Source: Paralithodes platypus (Eukaryota > Arthropoda > Malacostraca > Decapoda > Lithodidae). Taken from it: a DNA stretch of 64,000 nucleotides. Of this stretch, positions 10,416-20,448 are shown piece by piece. A model generated the notes under the pieces. That model searched no databases. It saw only the letters and a list, made by a program, of their open reading frames with translations, and had not been told where the DNA came from. Location of the stretch: positions 56,989,432 through 57,053,431 of the forward strand of contig CM064502.1 of NCBI GenBank assembly GCA_032716605.1, given 5' to 3'. Made by a program: the position numbers and the translations under genes. Numbering within the stretch: position 1 is the first letter of the stretch; each line of letters begins with the position of its first letter.

Positions 10416-10837
10416 TAACCGCTTCCGTACCGGTGAAGTCTTTTTGTTTTATTTCAGCTGAATTTAGACGATTTTATGAAGCTTAGGAAGGATATATGGT
10501 AGCTAAAAGGATTAATTGAGATAGTCTGTAGCCTTTTAACCCTTTCAAGCTCCAATACGCGTTTCTGGTCTGTTTTCTGGCTACTATTAGATGATTTTAC
10601 TCAGATTAGTAACGGTATATGGAAGTAAAAGGGTTGATTGAGATAGTATTTACCCTTTTAATACCCGCAGATACTTCCTAAGCTGCATAAAATCGTCTAA
10701 TGATAGCCAAAATAAACTGTTAAAACGCGTCACAGCTTCAAAGGGTTAATGGGTAGACGTCCTTCCCAAGCTGAATACAATTGTCTAATAGTTGCCAGAA
10801 TATAGTGAAAAGGACGTCGCCGGTACAGAAGGGGTTA
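10415..10837. mobile_element. Family B element with a second family B element inserted in it
   Basis: The outer copy begins TTAACCGCTTCCGTACCGG and ends CCGGTACAGAAGGGGTTA. The inner copy (10536-10749) has TTAACCCTTTCAAGCTCC at the left and AGCTTCAAAGGGTTAA at the right. The inner copy entered a TTAA in the middle of the outer one. Confidence 0.8.
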
Positions 10838-11027
10838 TTTTAGCAGTAGATTTTGCCTATCATTAGACGATTGTATACAGTTTAGGAAGGAGCTGTGGGA
10901 ACTCAATGGGTAAAGACTATCTCAATTAACCCTCAGACTTCCACACACCCTTCCTAAGCTGAATACAATCGTCTAATAATAGCCAGAAAACAGAAAATAA
11001 GGGCGCCATCGATCCTCGGAAGGTTAA
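10838..11027. mobile_element. Family B copy, left end missing
   Basis: Starts inside the left arm (GCAGTAGATTTTGCCTATCA) and ends GATCCTCGGAAGGTTAA. It shares its terminal TTAA with the next element. Confidence 0.65.
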
Positions 11028-11365
11028 GGGGAGGCAGACCGTTTTTCTGGACCCCCTTCTCCCTCATGTTTAGCCCCACCAGTTTTGAGATTATAGGACA
11101 TTCGGCCCATTACTTTGGCGATTTTAACACCTTCCGCCCCATTTCGTTGTCAATTTTAAGACCATTCGTGCCATTTAGGTGTCGATTAGGTGCAATTTTA
11201 AGAGGAACCGGCCTTTGGCCGGGAAATTTTTCTACCGAAAAATGTACAAATTTATCTTGAAGGGGGGGTGTTTTTCTAAGCTTGATGGAGGTCTAGGGAG
11301 GAAACTAAAAAAAATATATGAATAAATTAATTAATAGACCAAATAAACGGTCTGCCTCCCCTTAA
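11024..11365. mobile_element. MITE family D copy
   Basis: Ends TTAAGGGGAGGCAGACCG and CGGTCTGCCTCCCCTTAA are exact inverted copies. The interior has CCCTCATGTTTAGCCCCA, AGGTGTCGATTAGG and the GGCCTTTGGCC hairpin. Confidence 0.85.
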
Positions 11366-11480
11366 GTCAATGTGTTTAAACTATAATATTAATAAGAATA
11401 ATAATGATGATAATAGCAGCTTGAGTGGTACGAGTGTGTCAGCGTGATTTCTTTCAGTCCTGTTCTCACAACGCCCATGC
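11366..11480. other. Short unique intronic spacer
   Basis: AT-rich sequence with AATAATGATGATAATAG; nothing else seen. Confidence 0.4.
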
Positions 11481-11863
11481 TTAACCCTTTCACTGCGGGC
11501 GACGTCTTATTTTCTAGCGACATTTAGACGGTTTTTAGCCGCTTAGGAAGGATCTGAGGTAGCTTAGGAGGGTTAACCGAGATGGTTGATAGCCTTTGAA
11601 TTGCTAAAGGTCCTTACTAAACTGAATACAGTATAATCGTCTACTTACAGCCAGAATATAATAAAGTGACTTCTATTTTATTATATACTAGCTATATTTA
11701 AACGGTTTTTAGCAGCTTAGGAAGGATCTGTGGTAGCTAAGGGGGTTAATTGTGATGGTTAGTAGCCTTTTTATGGCTAGAGGTCCTTACTAAGCTGAAT
11801 ATAATCGTCTAATAGTAGCCCGAGTAAAGGTTAAAAGGACGGCACCGGTACTAAACGAATTAA
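11481..11863. mobile_element. Composite of two family B copies
   Basis: Starts TTAACCCTTTCACTGCGGGC and ends CGGTACTAAACGAATTAA. The inner order of arms (GCTTAGGAAGGATCTG occurs twice in the same orientation) shows two overlapping copies. Confidence 0.7.
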
Positions 11864-11895
11864 TGTTTTGTCTCTGTTATTATGTGAGCTATAAA

Positions 11896-12195
11896 GGGGA
11901 GATGGGGCATTTTTCTGGCCCCCCTCCCCTTCTCCCTCGTGTTTATCCCCATTAGTTTTGAGATATTAAGACGTTCGGCCCATTAGTTTGGCGAATTTAT
12001 CACCTTTCGCCATTGGCCTTGAGCCACAACATTTTTCTATCGAAAAATTTGCAAAGTTATCTTGAAAGGGGGTCTACAGTAGGGGTGTGTTTTTAAAGCT
12101 TGATGGAGGTCTATCGTGGAAACTCAAACATATATAAATACATATATAAATACATATATAAATACATATATAAATACATATAATTACAGTATATA
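11896..12195. mobile_element. MITE family D copy ending in a TATAAATACA microsatellite
   Basis: GGGGAGATGGGGCATTTTTC left end, CCCTCGTGTTTATCCCC and TTTTCTATCGAAAAAT inside. The right end runs into tandem CATATATAAATA units at about 12128-12182. Confidence 0.7.
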
Positions 12196-12208
12196 CACCC
12201 AAAAAACA

Positions 12209-12422
12209 GCACCCTTCAGTACCGTTGACGTACTTTTAACTTTACCATGGCTGCTATTTGACGATTTTATTCAGCTTAGGAAGGACGTATACCCATGAAA
12301 AAGACTACAGACTATCTCAATGAATCTACGTAGCTGTTGTATATCCTTCTAAAACCGCACCAAATCGTCTAAATATAGCTAGAATACAATATAACACACG
12401 TCGCTGGTACTCAAAGGGTTAA
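12209..12422. mobile_element. MITE family B copy
   Basis: CACCCTTCAGTACCGTTGACG left, GTCGCTGGTACTCAAAGGGTTAA right, with the usual inverted arms. Confidence 0.75.
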
Positions 12423-12475
12423 ACAGCTTTGTATGGAATCCACTTGAAAGCTTGCAGTGTCATTCTTGTGTGATA

Positions 12476-12668
12476 GTGGCCGAATCATTGTCTTGCCTAG
12501 GTGTTGCCGAATCATTGTCTCGCCTAGGTGTTGCCGAATCATTGTCTCGCCTAGGTGTTGCCGAATCATTGTCTCGCCTAGGTGTTGCCGAATCATTGTC
12601 TCGCCTAGGTGTTGCCGAATCATTGTCTCGCCTAGGTGTTGCCGAATCATTGTCTCGCATAGGTGTTT
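12476..12668. repeat. 27-bp minisatellite, about 7 copies
   Basis: Tandem units beginning GCCGAATCATTGTCTCGCCT and ending AGGTGTT are nearly identical; the first copy has TTGCC and the last CGCAT instead of CGCCT. Because 27 is a multiple of 3 with no stop, most frames stay open and yield 9-residue repeats. No start context, splice signals or homology supports translation. A G-run (about 12679-12692) follows. Confidence 0.95.
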
Positions 12669-12741
12669 GCTTAAAGGAGGAGGGGGGGGGGGGGAAGGAT
12701 TGGCATTTATGGTACCCTTCTCCCTCATGTTTAGCCCCATT

Positions 12742-12905
12742 ACAGACTATCTCAATGAATCTGTTTAGCTACCATGTATCCTTCCTGAGCTTCATAAAAT
12801 CGTCTTATTGTAACTGGAATAAATTAAAAAGCCGTCGTCAGCACAGAAGGGGTTAACCCCTTCTGTGCCGGCGACTTATTTTTAATTTTATTATAATTAT
12901 AATTA
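12742..12905. mobile_element. Two family B halves meeting end-to-end at one TTAA
   Basis: The right half of one copy ends ...GGCACAGAAGGGGTTAA and the left half of another starts TTAACCCCTTCTGTGCCGG at the same TTAA (12853-12856), which gives a perfect palindrome across the junction. Confidence 0.8.
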
Positions 12906-13115
12906 GACAAAAAGGTCTTAAAATTTACAAAGAAATGGGGCGGTAAGTCATATAATCACCAAACTAATGGGGCGGAAAGTATTATAATCACCAAACTAAT
13001 GGGGCGAACGTCTTAAATCGCCAAGCTAATGGGGCGAACGTCTTAAAATCGCCAAACTAATGGGGCTACGCATGAGGGAGAAGGGGGTCCAGAATAACCA
13101 AGCCCCTCCTCTAAA
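12906..13115. mobile_element. Family D half with internal tandem duplication
   Basis: The right arm of D (CATGAGGGAGAAGGGGGTCC) is preceded by four to five near-copies of a 30-35 bp unit CCAAACTAATGGGGCGAACG plus TCTTAAAATCG. Other D copies carry only one to two, so this copy has expanded. Confidence 0.75.
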
Positions 13116-13153
13116 CCACCGAGTCAGAAAGTGCGCTAGACACACCGAAGCCA

Positions 13154-13382
13154 ATTGACCCCTTGCGAGTTTCAGGCTATAAGGAAGTTGGAGCCGTGAA
13201 CACCGATATTAAACAGAAATGCAATAATAATGTACGTTTCTGATGGATAAATGGTATGTTGAATTGGGTTTTGTGTATTTGTAAATGTACTACGACCGTA
13301 TTTTAGCTGTATATTCTGTTAAATATCGTCGTCTACAGCTCCAACTTCCTTATAGAACGAAACTCGCAAGTCGGCAATTCAT
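13154..13382. mobile_element. MITE family G, copy 1
   Basis: Inverted ends AATTGACCCCTTGCGAGTTTC and CGAAACTCGCAAGTCGGCAATT. The inner arms GGAAGTTGGAGCCGTGAAC and CTACAGCTCCAACTTCC are also inverted. Other copies are at 37805-38041 and 49559-49790. Confidence 0.8.
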
Positions 13383-13454
13383 ACAATTCAAGTCGTGCCA
13401 TTATTGTTTAGAGGAGATAATTTTATTTTTCCTGCATCTCTTCCTTGGACACAT

Positions 13455-13648
13455 ATCCCCTTCTGTACCGGTGACATGTTTTAATTTTTATATCGGCTAC
13501 ATTTAGACTATTATACGAAGCTTAGGAAGGATATAATTATACAGTAGTAGCCTTTTAATTGGTCGACGTCCTATTTAAGCTGAATAAAATCGTCTAATAA
13601 GTCAGCAGGATATATTGAAAAGGACGTCACCGGTACTGAATGGATTAA
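13455..13648. mobile_element. MITE family B copy
   Basis: CCCCTTCTGTACCGGTGACA left, GTCACCGGTACTGAATGGATTAA right, about 195 bp. Confidence 0.8.
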
Positions 13649-14030
13649 GTGTGTTTTCAATATTCTCGTAAACAAGAGTGTCACTTGATTGTTGTTTTTT
13701 TCAAGTTTTTTATACATTTTTTGCACACCTTTGCCATGAGGGGCAGTTGAGTTTATTTTGGTGCATTATCTAAATTCCAGATTGGTACGTCTAGAATTGG
13801 TATACTGTACTCTACTGTGTATTTCATATGCAGTTAGTGTCATAAATGAAGACTGCAGCTTGACAATGCTAAGGAGGGGGAAATCAGCACCACCATTTCT
13901 GTGCTCATTTGTCTGTGTATGATTGTTGTGTGTGTTGAGTATATATGTGGGTGCCTCACTGTTGATATGTGAGGTGAGTATGTGTGTTGAGTATATATGG
14001 ACCATGGTGCTGAGTATATTGATGTTACAG
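13649..14030 (+). other. 3' end of mbl intron upstream of the KRPA exon
   Basis: No MITE. GT-rich sequence with repeated GTGTTGAGTATATATG words leads into TATTGATGTTACAG, the acceptor at 14030. The pyrimidine tract is poor, which would make this acceptor dependent on other signals. The open frame through it (from 13923) is not needed by the gene model. Confidence 0.55.
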
Positions 14031-14978
14031 GCCTTCCCTGGGAGTGTGGTGCCGTACAAGCGCCCCGCTGGAGACAAGTCTGGGATGCCAGTGTACCAGC
14101 CTACCAACACCGCAGCGTACCAGCAGGCACTGATGCAGCAGCTGGGCGGCCAGAGCTTTGTGCCAGTGTCATGTGAGTATGGCGGGGGTGTGGCCTTGCC
14201 GGGGGTTGGGGGCCAGGCCGACACTGCCACCACCGCCACTGCCGCCGCCGCCGCCGCTAACAACCACCATGCTGCCGCTTCCCCTGCGCAACCCCCCACC
14301 ACCTCCACATCCCCACCCACCTCCACTACAACCTCCACTAACTCTCCTCCATCCTCCACCAAACTTCCCCCACCAGCCATAATGGCTAACAATTCCTCTT
14401 CCTCATCCTCATCCTCTACAGGTGGGGGGGAGATAGTGACACCTCCCGCAGTGCCACTGGGCCCCCAACAACCAGTCAATGTCTTTTCCTACACAGGGTA
14501 TTCTCTCAGCAAAGGGCTGCGCCCGCCGTTCAAGCCGCCTGCTCCCCAAGCTCCTACCATGATGGGACACATGCCTATGCCTCATATGAGCACCTACCCA
14601 CCACCATCAATGCAAGCTGCCCATATGCCCAACTTTCATTATGGAATGGGGGGCAATGTAGCTGGCCTTGGGATGTCCCCATATGTCACCAGCAGCCAGC
14701 AAATGATGGCTCCTGTCATGACCAACACTCTGGCTGGCATGTTACCAGCGGGCCTGGGCGGCTTGACTGCTGGAATGGGGGCACCTGGAGTAGGTAGCAT
14801 GGCTGGGTTGAGTGGTCTCAGTGGCAGTGGTATGCCTGTCATGAGCCCCCAAATCATGCTGCCCCAGACCCATATGTCCTCCCTCTACCATCCACAGTAC
14901 ACAGCTTTGTCCAGTAACACCCAGTATTCACTGGCCCATGGAGGTGAACAGCCCAGCAAGAGGCTGAAAACATCATAA
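14031..14978 (+). CDS. mbl: muscleblind (mbl) terminal coding exon, long C-terminal isoform
   Basis: Begins in phase 0 after GATGTTACAG and reads AFPGSVVPYKRPAGDKSG, MPVYQPTN, AYQQALMQQL and FVPVSCEY, which matches the conserved post-finger region of arthropod Muscleblind (PYKRPA..D, PVYQP, FVPVSC). The exon adds 315 residues. Residues 1-48 are the conserved block, 49-130 are Ala/Thr/Pro/Ser-rich low complexity, 131-160 contain VNVFSYTGYSLSKG, and the Met/Pro/Gly-rich remainder ends in EQPSKRLKTS, a possible basic nuclear-localisation signal, with stop at 14976-14978. There is no zinc finger here, so this isoform would rely on fingers encoded upstream of the window. The same exon can end early at 14172 (see 14173-14421), so the region serves both isoform classes. 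The family call is strong; isoform use is inferred from splice signals. Confidence 0.88.
   Translation, partial: AFPGSVVPYKRPAGDKSGMPVYQPTNTAAYQQALMQQLGGQSFVPVSCEYGGGVALPGVGGQADTATTATAAAAAANNHHAAASPAQPPTTSTSPPTSTTTSTNSPPSSTKLPPPAIMANNSSSSSSSSTGGGEIVTPPAVPLGPQQPVNVFSYTGYSLSKGLRPPFKPPAPQAPTMMGHMPMPHMSTYPPPSMQAAHMPNFHYGMGGNVAGLGMSPYVTSSQQMMAPVMTNTLAGMLPAGLGGLTAGMGAPGVGSMAGLSGLSGSGMPVMSPQIMLPQTHMSSLYHPQYTALSSNTQYSLAHGGEQPSKRLKTS
14173..14421 (+). other. mbl: Candidate exitron / alternative 5' splice site inside the mbl exon
   Basis: TCAT|GTGAGTAT at 14173 is a strong donor inside the conserved FVPVSC codons. At 14421 a long pyrimidine run (TTCCTCTTCCTCATCC...) ends in TCTACAG, a strong acceptor. 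The interval is 249 nt, a multiple of three without a stop, so retained and spliced forms both stay in frame; splicing gives FVPVSC-GGEIVTPP and removes most of the Ala/Thr/Pro/Ser-rich stretch. The same donor (phase 1 out) can join the 33007 cassette, which is phase 1 in. Both signals are directly visible; their use is inferred. Confidence 0.6.
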
Positions 14979-16850
14979 AGTGTGTGTGCATGTGTCCGTG
15001 GCGGGTGGTGGGCAGGCTTGTCTCCCTCGCCGCCCAGACAACGACCAGCGTCTAGTGGACTCTAGTCACGCCACTACTAACATCTAGTGTTGCTATAGGA
15101 CACACAGTAACTTACTAACTGACCCCTTTACGTTTGAGTTTAGATTATTGATGTAGCACATGTATCTGTCATTGTACTTCTTGTTATTGTACCTGTTTTA
15201 GAGGTTTTAGATATTAATGATTTTTAGCTTTGATGAAGTATTTGAGACTTAATAATCATTGATTATAACAAAGATTCCCCAAGTCTATTTTGCTTTTAAA
15301 TGACACAGCAGAGCAGACTTGCTGCATGTCCGCTGGCAACTGGGGGAGACGCCTGCATGGTACCCAGAGCCACACAGTGTTTGTGAGATGTGATGCACGG
15401 AGACTGCACTGCCCCTCTCCCCAGCCCCCCCCCGTCCTAGCTTCATACACACATATACTATATATACAGTATACAGTATATATATCTTGTCCATATACTT
15501 TAAACACACCACCTAGTTGGCTAGTTCTCACTCACTCTATATCTACTTCACATGCTAGAAACACATGATCTAATTCACGTGCACTTAAAACACACTTCAA
15601 CATTTTTGCTATCCTCCGACACTCTCTATCCCTTTCACATACTCACACATTCTCTCTCTAGTCCATATACCTTAAGCACACCTAGTTCACACACACATAC
15701 ATACACACTCTCTCTTTCTCTCTCTCTGAACAGTCGTCACCAAATTTGATAAGTCCACACACACACATTCACACCAACTCTGAGACGTTTCCATACACGC
15801 TATAATCGGCCATAATGACCAATCCTCACAAATGTAAATCTAGATAACAGCCTCTATGTCATATTTCAACACATCTATTGGCTGCCTTTACACTTATCGT
15901 TTAACATTTTTATTATATTTTAATTACACGAGTTCCTCACTTTTCTTATACATGATTCTCTTGTGCATCCCCTCTCACTGTATTTTTGTTTCCTTCACAG
16001 TCCTGTACACATTCGCCCCTAAAGTTTGTATGCAAAACTTTACTCTTATCTCCTCTATCTTTTACACTACAGCATTTCCACAACAGATACAATGCTACTC
16101 CTGTATATTATATCTATTCTGTTTTGCATTTCTCTCTTTGACCCTGACGTAAGCACCACTAAAGCCGCCGCTGCGTTAATGATACCACATGTCCTAAAAG
16201 TCACCAGCTATAGGCACCGTACCCGACAATGCCATCCATATAATGATTTACTAGCGAAACGAAATGAAACACAACAGAAAATACCTGAGTAGTGTTATTA
16301 AGGAAGGTGTACTGGCGATTTATAGGACAAATAGCGACTTTAATGCAACGGCGACTTCTAGTGTTGTTGACGTGACCTCATCAGCGCAGTGTTTTCAATG
16401 GGAGGCTGGGGAGGCAAGTAAAAGGCCTTGGTAGTAGCAAGGCAGCGTTGCTTTTTTGGGAGGGGTGAAGAAGAGAGGCTTGGTGGAGGGAGGGGCTAAA
16501 TAAAAGCTTCCTGAGTTGCATTCAGTTCCCCTTAACCCAATGTTTCACAGTACTTATAATATTATTTAGGTTAGGTCGTAGTTAACCTTTTCCTCACCAA
16601 ACCCGTGTCGAGCACTTCATCAATCCATGTAAAGCTTGCATATCTCCTCTGCCATTGCCTCACTTGACCCTATCTACAGTGCCAGATAAAAAAAAAAAAA
16701 AAAAAAGTGCTAGTTCAAAAAGCCCCACATTATTGTCCTTCAGTGCTAGCAAATATCGCATGTGTTAAGAGATACACGAGTTATAGACTTGGTTGAAGGA
16801 TAAGTGCATGTGCCATTGAAAACCGAATAAAGGGGCTGTATTTCCAGTAG
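14979..16850 (+). other. mbl: Probable 3' UTR of the long mbl isoform
   Basis: Follows the stop codon and has no MITE. It contains CT/CA microsatellite patches near 15530-15730. Candidate poly(A) hexamers AATAAA lie at 16499-16504 and 16826-16831. The open frames here are short and unrecognised. UTR extent is inferred from the hexamers and the absence of transposons. Confidence 0.45.
16826..16831 (+). terminator. Candidate poly(A) signal AATAAA for the long isoform
   Basis: AATAAA with GGGGCTGTATTTCC just after it, about 1.85 kb past the stop. An alternative hexamer is at 16499-16504. Choice between them cannot be made from sequence. Confidence 0.35.
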
Positions 16851-18115
16851 ACATAAGTGAAGCAAACGTTACTGGGTCCCTCTGAAGGTTGGGTTAATCC
16901 ATTCAGTACAATGACCTCGTGTCTTTTATATTTTATCTAACGTCAGATGATTAATATGGGGTTCAAAAGTGACCTCGGTAGTCTAGAGTTCATAAAGCAA
17001 GTTTTTATTTTTTTAGTCCTTTTGACTTCAAGAGACTACCTAGACTGAAAAAAATTGCCTGGCAGTTGCAAAAACACTAGAAAGTGATCACTGGTCATCA
17101 AACTGAAGTGGTAGATGAGGCAGTGCGCTGTGTGGAGAGGATGGATGAAGTGCCGCAGGGAAAAGGTGACGTAGCAGTGCCGTCTCCGTGTTACTTTGCC
17201 TGCAGAGACCCCCAGCGCTGCCAGTCTTGACTCTCGGCCATTTCTATCAGTCGCCTCTTTTGTGCATTAGTCATTGCAAAACATAATGTAATGCCATGTA
17301 TTTTTAATTTTTTACACAGTTTATAGAGTCAGAATTTTATTGTAAGTATAGGTTTATATAACTAATTATGTATTATATGATAAATTATAGTGTACTGTAT
17401 GTGGTGTGATATTGTGTTTTGTAGGACTTAATCCTAAAACCAGTGACTGAAGAAATGGCCTTCTGTAGTGTCACTGTACGTACCATGCTCACGTCCCGAC
17501 TCTATGTTATGGTAACACACTAGGTATTTTTGGGCAGTGTTGATGTGCCTCCGTACTATTGCTTTTATCATTTGTTTCTTCTCCCACCTCCCTCTTCCTT
17601 CTTCTCCTCCTCCTCCTCATTCCCTTCTTCCCCCTTTTACAATACTATAGTAAGGGGTTATAATGCTATGTAAGCCAGGAGAACCCTCCCTTCTATGTGA
17701 TCAAGGCTTATTACTTGGTACACGAACACTGACACCTTTTTTGCTCTGTCGGACTTTGTTCATCCAGTTTTGTTGGACTGCCTCTAATCTTTTTTTTGTC
17801 TGTTATGTATTTCCTGTTGATTCTGTTTTTACCATTATTATATCTGCTAGCTTTTAGTGCTTTTTTCAACATTGGTCTGGGTATCGAGTACAGTATATGT
17901 ACAATCTGCCTGTGTACTTCAGTCCTTTTACTGATGCAGAAATACTGGCCTATGTATAAGAATATTTTTAAAAATAATAAGTCTGTAGAATGCATGATAT
18001 TGTGTTTGATTTCTGCTTGACTCTCTTACTGTTTACTGCTCCTCTCCCCGGCATGGCACTAAAGTCTGTGGTCAGGATAGCTCACGCCCGTCCGCTAACT
18101 GTCTCTCGCTTGCAG
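16851..18115 (+). other. Intronic or 3'-UTR sequence, MITE-poor
   Basis: Contains a degenerate family-B-like palindrome around 16894-17110 (ATCCATTCAGTACAATGACC...) and otherwise unique sequence. The last 40 bases hold CCGCTAACTGTCTCTCGCTTGCAG-type signals, with a textbook branch point and acceptor for the next candidate exon. Confidence 0.4.
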
Positions 18116-18270
18116 CCTGTATACTGGTTCATGGGGGGGGCAGCTTAGTACCCGGCAGCGGGGGGTGTAAACACGGCTTTTATGGGGTCCCCTTTGTGGC
18201 AGCCTCCCTACCTTACCTCTCACCCACCCTACCTCATCTCTTGCTCACTCACTCACTCCTCTTCAGTTGA
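18116..18270 (+). CDS. Candidate alternative last exon of mbl (unconfirmed)
   Basis: An excellent acceptor (CTAAC branch point, then CTCTCGCTTGCAG) opens a GC-rich block. If entered in phase 1, the phase left by the 14172 donor, it stays open for 50 full codons (CILVHGGGSLVPGSGGCKHG and onward, ending LLFS) to TGA at 18268. Phase 0 entry would give only PVYWFMGGAA before a stop. I do not recognise the peptide in muscleblind isoforms, so this is a splice-signal and phase argument only. It could also be an accidental strong acceptor. Confidence 0.25.
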
Positions 18271-18956
18271 GCCTCCACCCCACCCGCGGCTTCCACCTCC
18301 GATAAAGACACTACACTATACCCCACAACAGCTAACTTGACAATTGAGCTATGCCACCTCGCAGCCCGATACCGTGGTTTTGTCCCGGGATATACTCTGA
18401 GGGGGCGGTACTTGACTCTCAAGCTTGCTGACGCGGGTTATAAATTACTCAATTCACCTCAGAACGACACCACGCTAAAACGTACTCAATATCATAGCAC
18501 TCTTAAGTACCGTTGATGTAACATGCCGCCTGTCCTTTGCTGGTGGTATTGTAATCTTATTCCAGTGCTGCATATTTGAAGTAAAGGTTTTATTATCAGG
18601 TTTTGTACATGATGGAGGATCTACTGTAGCTCAGCACCAGCATCAGTCGTTATTTTTCTCCGAGTGGCAGTTTAACGGTGGACTAGCGGTTGTTGTTGTT
18701 TGTCTCCGAGTGCCAGTTTAACGTTGGGCTGATAATAGTTAATGTTGTGCTATGATACGTTGGTTGGGCCGTGGTGGGGTGGAGGTGTGAGGTTCAGACA
18801 TCGGGGTATAAAGTCAATCACCCTAGGGAGGCAGGCAGTACACTGGTGGGTAAGTTCACGACCTACTTGGGGAGACTTACGTTTGAGTTGTGCACCTAAT
18901 ATGATCACACTGTACATTACTGACGTCATCATAGTATGCATGTTGCAGTTGCCATA
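18271..18956. other. Intronic sequence with a short direct duplication
   Basis: GTCTCCGAGTGCCAGTTTAACG near 18703 repeats CTCCGAGTGGCAGTTTAACG near 18659. A TGACGTCA word occurs near 18921. No gene seen. Confidence 0.45.
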
Positions 18957-19148
18957 CAGGTCTCCCTCGATTTACGATTGGGTTACGTTCCTGAAAACCC
19001 GATCTTAAATAGAAAAATCGTGTAGCAAACCCTAAAATTAATGGAATAAATGGGGATGCGTTCTCGGACCAGCCAAAACCCAAACACAAACACCTAAAAA
19101 CCTATACTAATATCGTAAATCGGTGCATCGGGTAGTGAGGGAGACCTG
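18957..19148. mobile_element. MITE family E, copy 1 (TA-flanked)
   Basis: Inverted ends TACAGGTCTCCCTCGATTTA and GTGAGGGAGACCTGTA; interior CCCTAAAATTAATGG and CCAAAACCCAAACACAAAC. About 192 bp. Seven copies are in the window. TA flanks and CAGG termini are of Tc1/mariner type (inference). Confidence 0.85.
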
Positions 19149-19916
19149 TATCCCATGTTACTATAATTACATTAGTGATCCAGCCATGTGGTGGTGATGA
19201 ATGACACTTGGCTTTCTTTTTTCTGTTTTTGAGAAAGTAGTTATTGGTTATTTTTGGAAATAACCTACTCAAAATTTCTTATGATTTTACTAATTGCTTA
19301 TGGGATGGTATGAGTGTCTAACTTCACTAGTAGATTTTATTATTTTCATGCATTAATACACTTATGCTTCATAAGAAAGGGAACCCTTGCTGTGTGTGTT
19401 ACTGTCTGTGTTCGAAATGATTGTGTGCACATCCCTAGTGTGTCTGTGAATGTATGCTTTCCTTGTCATTAGAAACTTAAGTACAGTATATTAGTATTAT
19501 TTTTTTTCTGTTGATGTACATAACCATTTGCCATTAATAGTGAACAATTTGTGGTAAGCTGATTTCCGGTATAAATGAGAGAAAGCTTGAAGTAGGGTGG
19601 ATGGCCCCAGCGTGAGAGTTGGCGTGTTTGTTTAGTACATGCGTAGGCTTAGTGTGTGTGTGTGTGTGTCACAGTGTGTGTGTGTGTGTGTGTGTAGTAT
19701 GTCTGAGCCACATGACGCACACTAGCCTAGCCTCTGGGACAATCCCTGTGGTAACTGACTCTCCTGTAGGTCGTGAACTCAACCAGGGCAACGGGCGTGA
19801 GCTGACCCCCAGACCTGGGCTCGTCAAGGTTTTAGATTCAACAATAATGCCTCTGAGCAGTGACTGGGCAAGGCAGATGCAACTAGCGAATATAATATAT
19901 ATACAGTATATACAGG

Positions 19917-19948
<32 letters not shown>
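19149..19948. other. Intronic sequence with (GT)n and (TA)n tracts
   Basis: (GT)n near 19652-19696 and (TA)n near 19916-19942. The 126-codon frame at 19619-19999 spans both microsatellites and is not gene-like. Confidence 0.5.
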
Positions 19949-20160
19949 TCCCTTAAAGTATTGGCAAGGTCTTTTTGTTATGATTTCAGCTGCATTTAGA
20001 CGATTTTATGAAGATTAGGAAGGATATATGGTAGCTAAAAGGATTAATTGAGATAATCTGTAATCTTTTAACGGATAGACATCTTTCCTAACCTGAATAT
20101 AACCATCTAATAGTTGCCAGAAATAAATCAAAAGGATGTCACCGGTACTGAATGGGTTAA
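19949..20160. mobile_element. MITE family B copy, left end degraded
   Basis: Arms AGCTGCATTTAGACGATTTT and its complement; right end ACCGGTACTGAATGGGTTAA. Confidence 0.7.
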
Positions 20161-20238
20161 AAAAGAAAAATAATGTGTAACAGGTGGGGCTAGGGGTCGC
20201 TTGGTGATGGTTTGGCTGCCTTTGGGAGACTCTCACTA

Positions 20239-20448
20239 TACCCTGTTCCAAATAAGTAGGCCTAAATTCTTGAACATTAACCTCTATAACTCGCAAACGA
20301 CTAGAGTAATTGAGCTAACATTTCTAATATTTGGGAAGGGTCAGCTAGGGAATAGGTGTGGAAATTTACAGCTCATTTGCTATAGGCCCTTATGAGTTAC
20401 AGAGGTTAGGGTTCACGATTTCTGGCCTACCTATTTGGAACGGGGTAG
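20239..20448. mobile_element. MITE family A copy, canonical
   Basis: Inverted ends TACCCTGTTCCAAATAAGTA and CTATTTGGAACGGGGTA, with CCTCTATAACTCGCAAACGA inside. Confidence 0.85.

Noticed and set aside
12452..12856. Array of regularly spaced repeats resembling a CRISPR array or a repeat protein
   Set aside because: The 27-bp units are directly adjacent without spacers, in a eukaryotic intron; a minisatellite.
13766..14479. 237-codon - strand frame opposite the mbl exon
   Set aside because: Shadow of the conserved + strand exon; Gly/Val/Glu-rich because the + strand codes for Thr/Pro/Ala/Ser.
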